DNA of 57,273 bases from Akkermansia muciniphila (lineage in GTDB: Bacteria > Verrucomicrobiota > Verrucomicrobiia > Verrucomicrobiales > V1-33), in contig CAMAUV010000029.1 in the NCBI GenBank assembly GCA_945861415.1, positions 1 through 57,273 on the forward strand, read 5' to 3'. Under the pieces are notes generated by a model that saw nothing but the letters and a program-made list of their open reading frames with translations, was not told the origin of the DNA and did no database searches. Positions within the stretch are counted from its first letter, which is position 1. Each line of letters begins with the position of its first letter. This document shows, one piece after another, positions 1 to 9,023 of this stretch. Made by a program: the position numbers and the translations under genes.

Positions 1-1
1 C

Positions 2-331
2 GGCCCGCAGCTCGACGGTGCGGGCCAGCGCGGGATTGAGCGACTCTGCGAAGACATCCTTGATCCCCATCGCGCGGTCGATCCTAACTTCCGCATGCAT
101 ATTGTCACGCAGAAAGACGGCACCGTCCACGCAGGGCTCATCCGCCGCGACGATGCCGCATCGCTGGTGCTCGTGAATGCCACGGGGCAGGAAATCAACG
201 TGGCAAGGAGCACTATCGCCAAAGATGAACTCTCTCCCGTCAGCCTCATGCCCGCCACGTTCGGGCCTTCCATCCCCGAAGTCGACTTTCACCACCTGCT
301 GGCGTGGCTGGCTTCCCAACAAACCAAATAA
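2..331 (+). CDS. C-terminal end of a PVC-type dehydrogenase/heme-binding domain protein (partial)
   Basis: The reading frame is open from the window edge and ends with TAA at 329-331, so only about 109 C-terminal residues are visible. They match the tail of the putative heme-binding domain common in Planctomycetes and Verrucomicrobia: an LDPHRAVDPNF segment, a DGTVHAGLI strand, repeated hydrophobic strands, then SLMPATF and a final LLAWLASQ helix. The heme-attachment CxxCH expected upstream lies outside the window. These proteins are usually large secreted or periplasmic sugar-dehydrogenase-like proteins. The family call rests on the conserved tail only; the N-terminal enzyme domain cannot be named. 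Confidence 0.7.
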   Translation, partial: GPQLDGAGQRGIERLCEDILDPHRAVDPNFRMHIVTQKDGTVHAGLIRRDDAASLVLVNATGQEINVARSTIAKDELSPVSLMPATFGPSIPEVDFHHLLAWLASQQTK

Positions 332-343
332 CATTTTCACACT

Positions 344-1219
344 ATGCGCTTCTTCATCAGTCTCATCGCTTCCGTGCTTCTGATCCACCGCACCGCTGCC
401 GCAGTCGTGCCGGCGATCAATCTCTGGGAGAAAGGAGCACCCTCAGGCGATGGCAACACGACGGAAGAGAAGGTGAACGTCCGTGTCTTTCCCGCAGAGA
501 AGCCGAACGGTGCCGCCGTGATCATTTGTCCCGGCGGCGGATACGGAGGGCTAGTTACTGGCGGCGAGGGCACGGGCATCGCGGTGTGGCTGAACAAGCA
601 CGGCATCACCGGCATCGTGCTCGAATACCGGCTGCCCGGCCAGAAGCGCAGCATGGTGCCGCTGTTGGATGCCCAGCGGGCCATCCGCACGGTGCGGGCG
701 CGTGCGTCTGAGTGGAAGATTGATCCGAAGCGTGTCGGCGTCATGGGTTTCTCCGCCGGCGGCCATCTTGCCTCCACGGCGGCCACACATTTTGATGCAG
801 GGAAGCCCGACTCTGCTGACGCAGTGGAGCGCCAGGGCTGCCGGCCGGATTTCGCGGTGCTGGTTTATCCGGTGATTTCCATGGGAGAGAAGGGACACGC
901 CGGCTCGCGGCAGAACTTGCTGGGGTCTGCACCTTCTGCTGAGCAGATCAAGTTTTTCTCCGGCGAGTTGAATGTAACCGCGGAGACCTGCCCGGTCTAT
1001 GTGACTCACCCTGTGGATGACAAGACCGTGAGCGTCGAAAACAGCCGTCTGTTTTATCAGGCACTGCAGGCGGCAAAAGTTCCCGCAAAGCTGCTGGAAC
1101 TGCCCTCCGGAGGCCACGGGCTTAACGGTTACAAAGGCCCGATGTGGGACGCATGGCAAGTCGGCTCATTGGAATGGCTCGGCGAACTGAAAATCATTCC
1201 GGCTGGAGGCGTCCATTAG
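344..1219 (+). CDS. Secreted alpha/beta-hydrolase (acetyl esterase/lipase-like)
   Basis: A 291-residue protein whose first ~20 residues (MRFFISLIASVLLI, then an AAA-type cleavage region) form a signal peptide, so it acts in the periplasm or outside. The body is an alpha/beta hydrolase of the esterase/lipase type often annotated as xylanase or acetyl esterase in this phylum. It has an oxyanion-loop motif CPGGGYGG, the nucleophile elbow GFSAGGH with the catalytic Ser, an Asp in HPVDDKTV and the His in SGGHGL near the C terminus. All three catalytic residues are visible. It starts 12 bases after the preceding stop, so the two may be co-transcribed. Likely role is deacetylation of a plant or algal polysaccharide; the substrate is inferred. 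Confidence 0.8.
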   Translation: MRFFISLIASVLLIHRTAAAVVPAINLWEKGAPSGDGNTTEEKVNVRVFPAEKPNGAAVIICPGGGYGGLVTGGEGTGIAVWLNKHGITGIVLEYRLPGQKRSMVPLLDAQRAIRTVRARASEWKIDPKRVGVMGFSAGGHLASTAATHFDAGKPDSADAVERQGCRPDFAVLVYPVISMGEKGHAGSRQNLLGSAPSAEQIKFFSGELNVTAETCPVYVTHPVDDKTVSVENSRLFYQALQAAKVPAKLLELPSGGHGLNGYKGPMWDAWQVGSLEWLGELKIIPAGGVH

Positions 1220-1294
1220 GCTGACTGCAACGGTTTGTAGAGAAACGTGTTGTGGGGCTAAGGCCTGCGGTATTTCCTAGCATCCTACCTGCAC

Positions 1295-2647
1295 ATGAAC
1301 AAAAACGATCCGCGCATCACCAGCGGCTGGGCCATGTACGACTGGGCAAACTCAGTCTAATTGCTGGTCATCACCACGTCGGTCTTTCCCATTTACTTTG
1401 CATCTCAGGCGGAGGTGGCGGGTTTGCTGGACGGCAGAGGAAGGCCGGAGGTAGAGTTTTTCGGTATTCGGGTGCTGGCGACCTCTCTCCTCATGTATGC
1501 CGTTTCGGCGGCATTTCTCATCGTGGCGGCGGTGAGCCCTCTGCTCACTGCGTTGGCGGATTTTTCGGGCCGCAAGAAGCGTTTCATGCAGTTCTTCTGT
1601 TACCTTGGCGCGTTGTCTTGTATGAGCTTGTTTTGCTTCACTGCGGACAACCTGTCTCTGGCGGTGCTCCTTTATATTGCGGCGGCAGTGGGATTCGCCG
1701 GCAGCTTGGTGCTCTACAATTCCTATCTCCCGGACATTGCGACAGAAGATTACGTTGACCGGCTTTCGGCGCGGGGATTTTCCCTTGGCTACATTGGCAG
1801 CGCTATCCTGCTGGTGGGCTGTCTAGCACTGGTGATGGGAGCCTCTAAACTTGGTATGGACGAGGCTCTAGCCTCTAGGCTGTCGTTTTTGCTGACGGGT
1901 CTGTGGTGGGGAGGGTTTGCGCTGATCCCGTTCATGTGTCTGCCGCCCGACCGCGGGCCTTCGGGCGGTGCTCCCGCTACGGGATACATTTTCAATGGAT
2001 ATCGGAAGCTCGGTAGTGTTTGGCGTGACCTGAGAAATGACCCGGTGCTTAAGCGATTCCTGCTGTCCTACCTATTCTTTTGCATGGGAGTGCAAACCGT
2101 CATCTACGCGGCTACTCCATTTGCCAGCGTGGAACTGAGGATGCCGCCGCAGGCGCTCATCACGATCGTCCTCATTCTTCAGCTTGTGGGCGTGGCCGGG
2201 GCTTCTTTTTTCGCGCGGCTGTCCGGAATCACCGACAATATCCAGGCCCTCTCTTTATCCGTGGCTTTCTGGGCAGGTATTTGTGTGGCGGGATACTTCG
2301 TTCAGGCTGGCTGGAGTTTTTACCTCCTAGCCTGTTGCATTGGATTTGCGATGGGTGGCGTGCAGTCGCTCTCCCGCTCCACTTATGCGAAACTCATTCC
2401 CGAAAACACACCGGACTCCGCTTCTTGGTTTTCGTTTTTCGACGTGACGGAAAAGTTGGCAATCGTCATCGGAACGTCGTTGTTTGGCTTCATTTCACAA
2501 CTCACCGGAACGATGCGCAATTCCCTGCTGGCACTGATGGTTTTTTTCGCGCTGGGACTTGGAATTCTGATGACCCTGCGCGGCAGGATCCTCCGAATGC
2601 GCGGCGCGGTTCTGCCTCTGCCCGCGATAATGAGAGGGGAACGGTAA
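1295..2647 (+). pseudogene. UMF1-family major facilitator transporter interrupted by an in-frame TAA
   Basis: From ATG 1295 the frame reads MNKNDPRITSGWAMYDWANSV, then TAA at 1358-1360, then continues in the same frame with LLVITTSVFPIYF and another ~425 residues to TAA at 2645-2647. The motif MYDWANSxY is the signature start of UMF1-type (Atg22-like) permeases, and the stop sits exactly where the family has Tyr. The rest is intact: about 12 hydrophobic segments, an SGRKKRF loop and SLSRSTYAKLIP. A TTG at 1361 could in principle restart translation but would lose the conserved first segment. Likely a recent nonsense mutation of TAC/TAT or a sequencing error; the product, if made, is an inner-membrane transporter of unknown substrate. 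Confidence 0.75.
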
Positions 2648-2827
2648 CATCCTCCGTGCTTTTCTATTGTGCGGGCCTTTGCCGGTTCCGCTCATCCCCT
2701 CCTTTCGTGGAGACCTTTTCAAGGCCTGCGTTAATCCTCGGAATTGAATCCGTAACTTTCCCAGAAATCTCCTGATACTTTCCCCTAGGGATGCTACCCT
2801 CCGCTTCCAGCTATTAATTCACTCGGC

Positions 2828-3180
2828 ACTTGCCCCGCCTGCGGCCCGCCGCTGCCCTCCGAAATTTCTGAGAGGCAATGTCCCGCGTGTCTGCCCAAAG
2901 CCGGCATAGAATCAGCCGCCCTTGGCCCGCCGCTCCGAGACGGCTCTGGAAACGGCAGCCTCTACTCCGCGCGAAACCCCTAGCACCATGATCGGGCGCT
3001 GCAAGCTCCTCGAGGAAATCGGCGAGGGCGGCTTCGACATCGTCCATCTCGCGGAACAGAAAGAGACGGCGAAACGCAAGGTCGCCGTCAAAGTCCTAAG
3101 GCCCGGCATGCGCATGCGCGAGGTCGTCGCCCGCCTCGAAGCCGAGCGCCGGTCGTGTTTCATTGCCACCTTCCATTCCC
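2828..3180 (+). pseudogene. Truncated, frameshifted serine/threonine protein kinase fragment
   Basis: Two reading frames contribute. From 2828 one frame gives a zinc-ribbon-like TCPACGPPLPSEI followed by QCPACLPKAGIE, the usual N-terminus of PVC serine/threonine kinases, and runs into TAG near 2981. A second frame, open from before 2922, gives IGRCKLLEEIGEGGF, then VAVKVLRPG with the ATP-binding Lys, and ends in ARLEAERR near the start of helix C. The catalytic loop and the rest of the kinase are absent. The third Gly of the glycine loop is Asp (GEGGFDIV). It is a relic: frameshifted, truncated and joined directly to the decayed transporter copy at 3181. Confidence 0.65.
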
Positions 3181-3246
3181 ATGACCAAAAACGATCCACG
3201 CATCGTCAGAGGCTGAGAGTAGATGACTGAGCGAAACTAGGTCTAT
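3181..3246 (+). pseudogene. Decayed second copy of the UMF1 transporter N-terminus
   Basis: From ATG 3181 the frame reads MTKNDPRIVRG, stop, E, stop, MTERN, stop, VY. Aligned codon for codon this is the beginning of the gene at 1295 (MNKNDPRITSGWAMYDWANSV plus the expected Tyr): same spacing, identical KNDPRI, and conserved G, N, V and Y. Three codons have become stops. No convincing homology was seen beyond about 3246. It retains TAT at the Tyr position where the 1295 copy has TAA, so it is an independent relic. Confidence 0.6.
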
Positions 3247-3417
3247 TCCACCTACTTGAAACGACGCTCGGCATCGGGGGTGCGCTTCGCGTTCGTGTCT
3301 CTACCTTGGGCAGTTGGGCGAGGAGGTAAAGGAGACGGAGGGATACCTGTGGATGGGGAGGAGGAACTGCGGTGGCTCTTCCGGATTCTTCGTAGCACGG
3401 AATAGCCCCGGCTTTAT

Positions 3418-4641
3418 TTACTTAAACTGATTGATTACCGTTTCCATGAGCGCCTGATCGGAACTGAGCTTATCCCACTCGTCCTTTACGCGTATGGCCT
3501 TGCTGTCCATGTCCTCGGCGGCTTTTTCGAATGTCGAGCGGGTCTGTGGCGCGGAATTGCCGGTGGTGTATGTGCGAAAGGTGCGCCCGAACTCGAGCAG
3601 CGCATCAGCATAAGCGGAGGTCCTTTTGTCGAGGCGCGGGCGCAATTTGGTCAACCGCCCGACAGCGTCCGCCACCTTGTCGTTGCCGAGCGTCTCGGCC
3701 TTTCCCTTGCGGATGCCATTGATGAGCGCTTCGGACTCATAGTTGATGGCTTCCAGTGATCCGGCAGCGGAGAGGGTTTTGGCGCCCGCGCCGGTGGCGG
3801 AATCTAGCAGGATGCGTGCGGAAAGATGATTCGGCGCGGATTTGAGCACGCTTTGCAGGCGCTCGATTACTTTTGGGTGTTTTACTGCTCCGGCCAGATT
3901 GGCATTGGCTTTGAGCACACGGGCGATTTCGGCAAACTCTTTGATGGCTTTTTCAACGGAGGCATCACGCGGGAGTGTGGCGATTTTGCGGGCGTCATCG
4001 AATTGTCCGACGGCGAAAATCTGGATAGTGGTGGCGGGCCGCAGACCTTTGAGCATGCAGTAGTCGGACATGCTGCGGGCGTTCTTGAGGGGAATGCAGG
4101 CGACGCTGCATTTTTTGTCTGCCGCCGCGCGCAGTTTGTCCGGCACGCCGCCCACCGGCTGCACGGACCCCGTTGCGGTCATATCTCCCGTCACCGCAGT
4201 GGCCTGATCAAGGGCCTGACCGCTGAGCAGACTGTCCACCATGAGCGCGCAGGCCACGGCGGCGGAAGGTCCGTCCTTTGGCTGGTAGCGGTCTTCAAAC
4301 GACATCTCGATGGAGTATCCGGTGGGCCAGCCATTGTGGCGCACGTTCATGAACTTCTGCACCTCATTCAAGGCGGAGGACATGTCGCTGCCCACATCCT
4401 GGTTGAACTTTAGCACCGCATCTCCGTCACCTTTCTTGACCGCCGTGCAGTTCATTTGTGATACCTGCCCGGCCAGTTGTCCGTCGCCGATTTCCATGAC
4501 CAGCAGTCCATAGAGAGTGCTCTGGGTAGCCTTTACGGCAGGTCCGGCGGCGGCGGGTGCCGCCCGATTTTTGGGGTCTTCTTGAGCATGCAGCAATGAG
4601 CAAAGCGACAGCGAGCCAATTGCGATAGACAGAACTTTCAT
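3418..4641 (-). CDS. Secreted Lon-like serine protease (peptidase family S16 domain)
   Basis: A 407-residue product if started at ATG 4641, which gives a clear signal peptide (MKVLSIAIGSLSLCSLLHA); an ATG 69 bases upstream would bury it, so I chose 4641. Residues ~85-200 form a Lon-type proteolytic domain: DGPSAAVA carries the nucleophile Ser126 and VGGVPDKLRAA the Lys169. The 43-residue Ser-Lys spacing equals that of Lon. No AAA+ ATPase domain is present, so it is an ATP-independent, exported S16 protein. Residues ~200-407 are helical with TGAGAKTL- and KLRPRLDKR-type segments of unknown role. Only this gene and the candidate at 9024 run on the minus strand within the left 9.5 kb. Substrate unknown. 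Confidence 0.8.
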   Translation of the reverse strand: MKVLSIAIGSLSLCSLLHAQEDPKNRAAPAAAGPAVKATQSTLYGLLVMEIGDGQLAGQVSQMNCTAVKKGDGDAVLKFNQDVGSDMSSALNEVQKFMNVRHNGWPTGYSIEMSFEDRYQPKDGPSAAVACALMVDSLLSGQALDQATAVTGDMTATGSVQPVGGVPDKLRAAADKKCSVACIPLKNARSMSDYCMLKGLRPATTIQIFAVGQFDDARKIATLPRDASVEKAIKEFAEIARVLKANANLAGAVKHPKVIERLQSVLKSAPNHLSARILLDSATGAGAKTLSAAGSLEAINYESEALINGIRKGKAETLGNDKVADAVGRLTKLRPRLDKRTSAYADALLEFGRTFRTYTTGNSAPQTRSTFEKAAEDMDSKAIRVKDEWDKLSSDQALMETVINQFK

Positions 4642-5171
4642 GGGGTTCGTTGTGTGGTAAAGCATCGGATCCGGCACAGTGACAATTTGGCCGGAGAGGC
4701 CCGCGTGCATAGCGGCAGTCTGCCCCGCAGCAGGGAAGGAAAGCTTGGCAGGCTCCGGGGCGGTTGCCCCGCGTATGCTAGCAATTAAAGGGCCGATTTA
4801 CAAGCGAATTTTTCCGCATTTGCGCGGGCCCGGAGCACCCCCTGAAAAAAACACCTTGCCAAATGCGTGCCCGGCGGCACACTGGTAGTAGGTTTTCCTC
4901 TGCGGGCGGTTCGCTTTTATGGTTCCCGCCCGGGTGAATATTTCAGATGGCAATGCTGATGCTCTGCACACCACTGAACCTCTGAAGACCCGCATTCCGT
5001 CATCCAGGGAATCATCGAAGCCATGCTGTCACTCTGCATAAACTCATCCTTTCGCCCGCTCAGGAGCGCCGCTGCCGCCACCGGCCCGGGCATTGTCTCC
5101 GTCAGATGCCTTTCCGGCCGCCTGATGCCCCCCGTTTCCCTCTAATTCATCACCTCCCGCACTAGCCCGTC
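4642..5171. other. Intergenic region between divergent S16 protease and yebC
   Basis: 530 bases without a credible gene. It must hold both promoters, but I cannot place either with confidence. The one structure seen is a 7-bp perfect inverted repeat CGGGCGG (4903-4909) and CCGCCCG (4926-4932) with a 16-base loop; no T-run follows, so it is not a typical terminator. Confidence 0.4.
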
Positions 5172-5924
5172 ATGGCAGGTCATAACAAGTGGTCCAAGGT
5201 CAAGCATATCAAAGCCGTCGTTGACGCGCGAAAGGGCAAGGTTTTCTCCAAGATTGCCCGCGAACTCACCATCGCCGCCAAAAGCGGGGGCGGCGAGCCC
5301 GACATGAATCCACGTCTGCGAACTGCGATCAATGCGGCCAAGGCGGCCAATATGCCCGGTGAAAATGTGGAACGCGCCATCAAAAAAGGCCTCGGTGACC
5401 TTGATGGCACTGTCATGGAGGAAGTAACCTATGAAGGCTACGCCCCGGGCGGAGTGGCTATGCTCGTCGAGTGCGTCACGGACAACCGGAACCGCGCCTC
5501 GAGCGATGTGCGCATCGCTTTCAACAAAGGCGGCGGCAGCATGGGCAGTTCCGGAGCCGTGGCGCACATGTTCCAGCGCCGTGGCGAGATCAAATTTCCC
5601 GTTGCCGCAGTGGGGGAAGACGCAATGATGGGATATGCGCTCGAAGCCGGTGCCGACGATGTCTCCATGGACGAAGACGAGTACACTCTATACACCGCGC
5701 CGGACAAACTCTACGCCGTAGCCAACGCTCTTAGGGAACGCGGCCTCGCCGCCGCCGGTGCCAAGCTGGTCTACGTGGCCGGCACTATCATCACTCTTAC
5801 GGATGCCAACACCGCCAAAGCGGTGATCAAACTCTACGACCACCTCGACGACCTCGACGACACCCAGAACGTGTTCGCCAATTTCGAAATCGCTGACGAC
5901 ATCGTCGATCAGCTCGATTCCTAA
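5172..5924 (+). CDS. yebC: YebC/PmpR (TACO1) family protein
   Basis: 250 residues, full length for the family. It begins with the hallmark MAGHNKWSKVKHIKA and carries the conserved NMPGENVERAIKKGLG segment and EGYAPGGVAMLVE strand. YebC-type proteins have been described as DNA-binding regulators and, more recently, as ribosome-associated factors that relieve stalling at proline runs; both roles come from family knowledge. It is followed 19 bases later by rho, so the two are probably co-transcribed. Cytoplasmic. The identification is secure; the precise role here is not shown by sequence. Confidence 0.95.
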   Translation: MAGHNKWSKVKHIKAVVDARKGKVFSKIARELTIAAKSGGGEPDMNPRLRTAINAAKAANMPGENVERAIKKGLGDLDGTVMEEVTYEGYAPGGVAMLVECVTDNRNRASSDVRIAFNKGGGSMGSSGAVAHMFQRRGEIKFPVAAVGEDAMMGYALEAGADDVSMDEDEYTLYTAPDKLYAVANALRERGLAAAGAKLVYVAGTIITLTDANTAKAVIKLYDHLDDLDDTQNVFANFEIADDIVDQLDS

Positions 5925-5943
5925 CCTCACGGCTCCCACCCTC

Positions 5944-7992
5944 ATGCCAAAAGAAGAAAACGATCTCACCGCTCCCAAAGCCAAAAAGAAAAACGCTGCC
6001 AAAAAAGCGGCCGCTCCCGTTGCAAAAAAAGTCCCGGCCAAAAAGGCTGCCGTGAAGAAAGCTGCCGCCAAAAAGACCGCTGCCGCCAAAAAGACCGCAG
6101 TGGAGAAGGAGCCTGTTCCCGCTAAAAAGGCTGCAGTCAAAACGGCCGCGAAGACGGCGAAAAAAGGGGCCGCGCCGGCACCGGTCGAGCCCGTGGCGCC
6201 AAAGCCTGTTCCCGCGGCGAAGAAGAAAGTCGCGTCTAAAAAGAAGTCTACTCCTGCCGCGGAAGTTGAAGAAATGAAGCCGGAAGGTGCTCCTGCGCCG
6301 GAAGCAGCCGCCTCCATGGCCGCAGAAGCTCCCGCGCCAGTTGCAAAGAAGAGGGCTTCAAAAAAACAGGCCGCACCTGTCGTCGAAGGCAAAGCCGAGG
6401 CTTCTCCCGTGTCCCATAGCGAGCCTTTTACCTCCGAAGATGAAGACGACGAGGAGGATGAAGACGAGAACGATGAGACCGACTCCGGTGACGAGGGAGA
6501 TGACGGGGAGGAACCCGCTGTTGATGCGCAGAGCTCAGGAGCCGGACAGCCGAATCAGCAGGATCAGCAAAATCCTAACAGGCCGCGCATCGGCCCCGAT
6601 GGCCAAGTCATTGTGCCCCTTGGGCCTGACGGGCAGCCGCGCCGACTCACCAAGTGGGAACGGTGGAAGCTGCGGAAGGAGAAATTCAAACTCAAGCGCC
6701 AGCAGAAATTTCTTGAAAAACAGGCCCGCCGGGTCCCCGGGGATAACAGCGAAGCCCCGCCGCCCCGCCCGGACCGGCCCCATCACCAGAGCGGACAGCG
6801 TCCGCCTCAGGGAGGCCCCGAGCCCATGGACGAGCGCCCGCCGCGTCCGGACTTTCAGCTGGGACCTCCCGAGGAATGCTCCGGGCTGCTCGAACTGACC
6901 CCCGGCAAAGGATTCGGCTTCCTTCGTCCGCGCGAACGCAACTTCGTTCCGCTCCCCACCGATCCCTTCGTCACCCCCGAAATGGTGCGCGCCCTCGGCC
7001 TGCGTGATGGCGTGTGGGTGGATGGCATCATGCGCCGCGGAAACCGTGGACCGCAGGTCATGGAGATTCACAAGGTCAACGGCCGCAGCCCCGACATTTA
7101 CCGCCAGTTGCCGCTCTTTGAAGAACTGACCGCCATCAACCCTAATAAGCGCTATGTGCTGGAGACCGACTCCCGCCGCTATACCACGCGCCTCATCGAT
7201 TTCATCAGCCCCATCGGTCGCGGTCAGCGCGGCCTCATCGTCGCCCCTCCCCGCGCGGGCAAGACCACGATACTCCAGCACATCGCGGAGGCCGTTAAGC
7301 AAAACTACCCGGAGACCAAACTCATGATCCTTCTCGTGGACGAGCGCCCCGAGGAGGTCACCGAAATCGCCCGCGCCATCCCCGGCGCAGAGATCATGGC
7401 TAGCAATAATGATAAGGACCCCCGCGAGCACATCCGCATCGCCGGACTCGCCATGGAGCGCGCCCGCCGCCTTGTGGAAGCCGGCGAGCACGTATTCATG
7501 GTGCTCGATTCCATCACCCGCCTAGCCCGCGCCTTCAACAATGCCATCCGTGGCGGTGGCGGTGGCGGCAAAGGAGGCAGTCTCTCCGGCGGTTTGGACG
7601 CCCGCGCTCTCGAGAATGCCCGCCGCATGTTCGCCAGCGCCCGAAACACCCGCGAAGCCGGCAGCCTCACCATCGTGGCCACCGCCCTCGTGGAGACCAA
7701 CAGTCGCGCGGACGATCTCATCTTCCAGGAGTTCAAAGGCACTGGCAACATGGAACTGGTGCTCGACCGCAAGATCGCTCAGCAGTATATCTACCCCGCC
7801 GTGGACATCTTCAAAAGCGGCACCCGCCGCGAAGAACTGCTCCTCCCGGCCCACCAGATGGAAAAAGTCCACGTCATCCGACGCGGTCTCGCCGGCCACA
7901 AACCGGTCGAAGCCGTGGAGCGACTCATCCACTTCATGGATCGCTTCCCTAACAACGCCCAGATGCTTGTGGAAATAAAGAGCCGCGAGTAG
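5944..7992 (+). CDS. rho: Transcription termination factor Rho with long disordered N-terminal extension
   Basis: 682 residues against ~420 for E. coli Rho. Residues ~1-160 are Lys/Ala-rich with many AAKK/PAKK repeats like histone H1 tails. Residues ~164-195 are a run of Glu/Asp, followed by a Pro/Arg/Gln-rich linker to ~300. The conserved core follows: RNA-binding domain starting at LLELTPGKGFGF (~314), Walker A around residues 433-441 (APPRAGKTT, Lys440), Walker B in LMILLVDERPEEV, and the secondary RNA-binding Q/R-loop region SGGLDARALENARRM. It is the ATP-dependent hexameric helicase that ends untranslated transcripts. The core looks fully functional; the extension may bind nucleic acid or drive condensation (inference). 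Confidence 0.97.
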   Translation: MPKEENDLTAPKAKKKNAAKKAAAPVAKKVPAKKAAVKKAAAKKTAAAKKTAVEKEPVPAKKAAVKTAAKTAKKGAAPAPVEPVAPKPVPAAKKKVASKKKSTPAAEVEEMKPEGAPAPEAAASMAAEAPAPVAKKRASKKQAAPVVEGKAEASPVSHSEPFTSEDEDDEEDEDENDETDSGDEGDDGEEPAVDAQSSGAGQPNQQDQQNPNRPRIGPDGQVIVPLGPDGQPRRLTKWERWKLRKEKFKLKRQQKFLEKQARRVPGDNSEAPPPRPDRPHHQSGQRPPQGGPEPMDERPPRPDFQLGPPEECSGLLELTPGKGFGFLRPRERNFVPLPTDPFVTPEMVRALGLRDGVWVDGIMRRGNRGPQVMEIHKVNGRSPDIYRQLPLFEELTAINPNKRYVLETDSRRYTTRLIDFISPIGRGQRGLIVAPPRAGKTTILQHIAEAVKQNYPETKLMILLVDERPEEVTEIARAIPGAEIMASNNDKDPREHIRIAGLAMERARRLVEAGEHVFMVLDSITRLARAFNNAIRGGGGGGKGGSLSGGLDARALENARRMFASARNTREAGSLTIVATALVETNSRADDLIFQEFKGTGNMELVLDRKIAQQYIYPAVDIFKSGTRREELLLPAHQMEKVHVIRRGLAGHKPVEAVERLIHFMDRFPNNAQMLVEIKSRE

Positions 7993-8135
7993 CTGCCCCG
8001 GCGACTGACTCGGAGTATTCACTTGAGGTGCCGTGGCGCAGAACCCGCTTTTTGCGCGAAGCGAATGCGGGCGGCAGAGCATCTCTGCAGATGATTTCCG
8101 GAAACAGTTTGTAGTAGAATCGGATTGTTTAGTGC

Positions 8136-9011
8136 ATGGGTCAGTCATTCAGTGAATGGAACATGCGCCTGCTGCTGAAGAACAAATCTGTGATGGCCTG
8201 CATCTTTCTGCTCGGGGCAGGTAGGCTGGCGGCTGCTCCGGCGCTGGGTGCGGCGTCCTACGCAGAAATGTCGGTGGCGGGCGATTCCCTGCTGTGGCTG
8301 CTGGCGGCGGCCATCTTTGCCGTGGCTGTGCTGTATTCCTCGGTTGGCCATGCGGGGGCATCAGGTTATATTGCAATAATGTCGCTGGTTCATCTTGCTC
8401 CGGCTTTCATCAAGCCTGCGGCGCTGACCCTCAACATTGGCGTGGCGGGAGTTGCGGCATGGAAGTTTTATCGCGCGGGGCACTTTTCGTGGCGGTTGTT
8501 TTGGCCGTTTGCGGTGCTGGCCATACCCTGCGCGTGGTTTGGCGGGTGGTTTAGTTTGCCGGCATCGGCTTTCGAGATGCTCACGGGGGCGATACTTCTG
8601 TTTTCTGCATGGCGGTTCATCACGAATCCGCCGCCGGATGAGCCACAGGGCTTGCCCCCGATTCCGGTCGCGCTCGGGATTGGCGCGGTGCTGGGATTTC
8701 TGGCGGGGCTCACAGGAACCGGGGGCGGAATCTTTCTAACGCCGCTGCTGCTGTTCGCCCGGTGGTCCAAGGCAAAAACGGCTGCTGCTGTTTCGGCTCT
8801 TTTTATCCTGTTCAATTCCTGTGCAGGGTTGCTGGGCGGCGCGGGTGCGGCGCAGCAGGTTTTTTCTTCCGTTTGGCCGCTGCTGGGGGCTGCGCTGGCT
8901 GGCGGGTTTATTGGCGCTTCGCTTGGCTCAACACGCCTTCCGCACAGTGCGATTAAGAAGTGCCTCGCTGCCTTGCTGCTGGTGGCAGGACTGAAGCTGG
9001 TGCTGGCCTGA
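8136..9011 (+). CDS. TauE/SafE-family membrane permease (sulfite exporter-like)
   Basis: 291 residues with about eight hydrophobic segments. The two TauE/SafE half-repeats are visible: YSSVGHAGASGYIAIMSL near residue 70 and GFLAGLTGTGGGIFLTPLLL near residue 190, each with the GxGGG-like loop of the family. Members move small sulfur or organic anions such as sulfite or sulfoacetate across the inner membrane; substrate cannot be told here. The start at 8136 is the first ATG; ATG 8163 (MRLLLKNK) is an equally good alternative. It ends 12 bases before the end of a convergent minus-strand reading frame. Confidence 0.85.
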   Translation: MGQSFSEWNMRLLLKNKSVMACIFLLGAGRLAAAPALGAASYAEMSVAGDSLLWLLAAAIFAVAVLYSSVGHAGASGYIAIMSLVHLAPAFIKPAALTLNIGVAGVAAWKFYRAGHFSWRLFWPFAVLAIPCAWFGGWFSLPASAFEMLTGAILLFSAWRFITNPPPDEPQGLPPIPVALGIGAVLGFLAGLTGTGGGIFLTPLLLFARWSKAKTAAAVSALFILFNSCAGLLGGAGAAQQVFSSVWPLLGAALAGGFIGASLGSTRLPHSAIKKCLAALLLVAGLKLVLA

Positions 9012-9023
9012 CCATGCTTGTGC

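Noticed and set aside
1358..1360. Possible reassignment of stop codons to Tyr
   Set aside because: TAA and TAG terminate intact genes in the window such as yebC and rho, so the standard code applies.
4798..4995. 65-codon minus-strand open frame in the yebC upstream region
   Set aside because: No motif, no start context and no neighbour support.
6535..7491. 318-codon minus-strand open frame opposite rho
   Set aside because: Antisense to the conserved Rho core and without its own family signature.
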